A stretch of 49,040 bases of DNA from IMG/VR virus record IMGVR_UViG_3300015371_000060, positions 1 to 49,040 of that record, one strand, 5' to 3'. The DNA is from a virus. Every line of letters begins with the position of its first letter. Position 1 is the first letter of the stretch. A program made the translations under genes and the position numbers. This document shows, piece after piece, positions 48,487-49,040 of the stretch. The notes beneath the pieces were generated by a model. The model made no database searches and was not told the origin of the DNA. It saw only the letters and a program-made list of their open reading frames with translations.

Positions 48487-48893
48487 GCGGCGTTCCAGGG
48501 GCGTTTCCGGGCCTGTGGAAGCCATACCTGGGCATAGCGAGGGGATGCGGATCTCCGTAGGTGGCACCGATGACAGGTTCGGGGTAAGTGATGTGGAACC
48601 AGGTGTGACATCTGGCCGGACCTGAGGAGGTATAGGGGGTCATATCCGAGGTGTCCCCGAAGTCCCCCCAGTACACCGAATACTCTGAAGTGTCCCCTGT
48701 GTCCCCTCCCGGTCGCTTTCCCACCTTCTTGTGTTGTGACAACAGGTGTGACAGGTGCAACATTGCTTCCACATCAGTGGTGGTGAGGACTCGGTGGCAC
48801 TTTGCGCGAACTGTTGATACAGCAAGTGCTTACAAATCAGTGGAAATCTGTGAGATGTTAGCGGTGACAAACACGTCTCCACACTCATGGATT

Positions 48894-48916
48894 AGCCCCC
48901 CGGTGGGGGGCTTTGC
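48894..48916. terminator. GC-rich terminator hairpin 1
   Basis: AGCCCCCC-GGT-GGGGGGCT, a perfect 8-bp stem, followed by TTGCT on the plus strand. It is the first of four hairpins in a row and the most terminator-like. Confidence 0.7.
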
Positions 48917-48920
48917 TCTG

Positions 48921-48948
48921 ATAAAGGGCCGGGGGTCCGGCCCTTTAT
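48921..48948. terminator. 12-bp hairpin 2
   Basis: ATAAAGGGCCGG, loop GGGT, CCGGCCCTTTAT: a perfect stem with A-run before and T-run after, so it could stop transcription from both sides. Confidence 0.7.
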
Positions 48949-48953
48949 GTTGA

Positions 48954-48983
48954 CAAATCACGGGTGCGCAGCGCCCGTATTTG
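48954..48983. other. Hairpin 3 with one bulge
   Basis: CAAAT-C-ACGGG pairs with CCCGT-ATTTG around a GC-rich tip; one bulged C. The outer CAAAT/ATTTG is shared with hairpin 4. Confidence 0.6.
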
Positions 48984-48987
48984 TAGT

Positions 48988-49016
48988 CAAATCACGTGCC
49001 CGTGGCACGTGATTTG
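48988..49016. other. 13-bp perfect hairpin 4
   Basis: CAAATCACGTGCC, loop CGT, GGCACGTGATTTG. The arms contain the palindrome CACGTG. It ends 24 bases before the window edge. Confidence 0.7.
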
Positions 49017-49040
49017 CTGCATGTAACATGCCCTGTGACC

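Larger units (their letters stand above)
48412..49040. other. Gene-free region with repeats and hairpins
   Basis: No convincing coding frame is present. The region holds a terminator-like hairpin, three GTGTCCCC copies (48651-48706), GGTGTGACA twice (48603, 48745), the palindrome TGTTGT-G-ACAACA (48732-48744), four strong hairpins (48894-49016) and a short GCATGT-A-ACATGC palindrome at 49019-49031. The composition is more AT-rich around 48780-48880. It may be an origin, a control region for genes to the right, or a genome junction. Confidence 0.6.

Noticed and set aside
48651-48953. Plus-strand frame of 100 residues at the right edge
   Set aside because: It runs through two strong hairpins and repeats, has no ribosome site or close -10, and its composition is unlike neighbouring genes.
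1-49040. tRNA genes, CRISPR arrays, insertion sequences, integrase and attachment sites
   Set aside because: I looked for TTCGAAT-type T-loops with CCA ends, regularly spaced repeats, transposase motifs and tyrosine or serine integrase motifs, and found none convincing by reading.

Overview
The window is a stretch of a contractile-tailed (myovirus-type) bacteriophage genome. The DNA is GC-rich with almost no intergenic space, and it encodes a WhiB-like protein, so an actinobacterial host is likely. I see no integrase, immunity repressor, polymerase, tRNA or CRISPR array, so lifestyle and replication type cannot be judged from here.

Region 1 (about 1-32,000, minus strand, read right to left) is the virion operon. 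The order is terminase large subunit, three small head-region proteins, portal, scaffold, N4 gp56-like major capsid protein, a PKD-domain head or decoration protein, a block of adhesin/fibre/collar proteins (11.8-23 kb), neck or tail-completion proteins, tail sheath, tail tube, a gp26-like baseplate chaperone, a hydrolase-bearing tape measure, a baseplate hub fused to an NlpC/P60-like domain, LysM, gpD-like and gp25-like proteins, and a baseplate J-like protein cut by the left edge. Most neighbours are joined by ATGA or TGATG overlaps. One plus-strand gene (28,888-29,109) with its own promoter interrupts this operon.

Region 2 (32.0-37.8 kb, minus strand) holds small proteins, a KTSC-domain protein, a secreted endolysin with a peptidoglycan-binding domain and a transglycosylase-like domain, an HNH endonuclease and a 394-residue protein of unknown role.

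Region 3 (37.9-48.4 kb, plus strand, with one minus-strand gene at 40.2-41.0 kb) is an accessory region of about 28 very small genes. Many products are cysteine-rich. It also encodes a WhiB-like protein, small membrane proteins, secreted proteins and a lipoprotein nuclease (SNase plus excalibur domains). Region 4 (48.4-49.04 kb) has no gene and carries a series of strong hairpins.

The main regulatory observation is that about eleven promoters place a -10 hexamer 6-9 bases before the start codon, which predicts leaderless mRNAs. Four of these have all or half of a GGGTTC-N-GAACCC palindrome directly before the -10. The virion genes instead mostly have good Shine-Dalgarno sequences. This suggests separate expression classes for accessory and virion genes.
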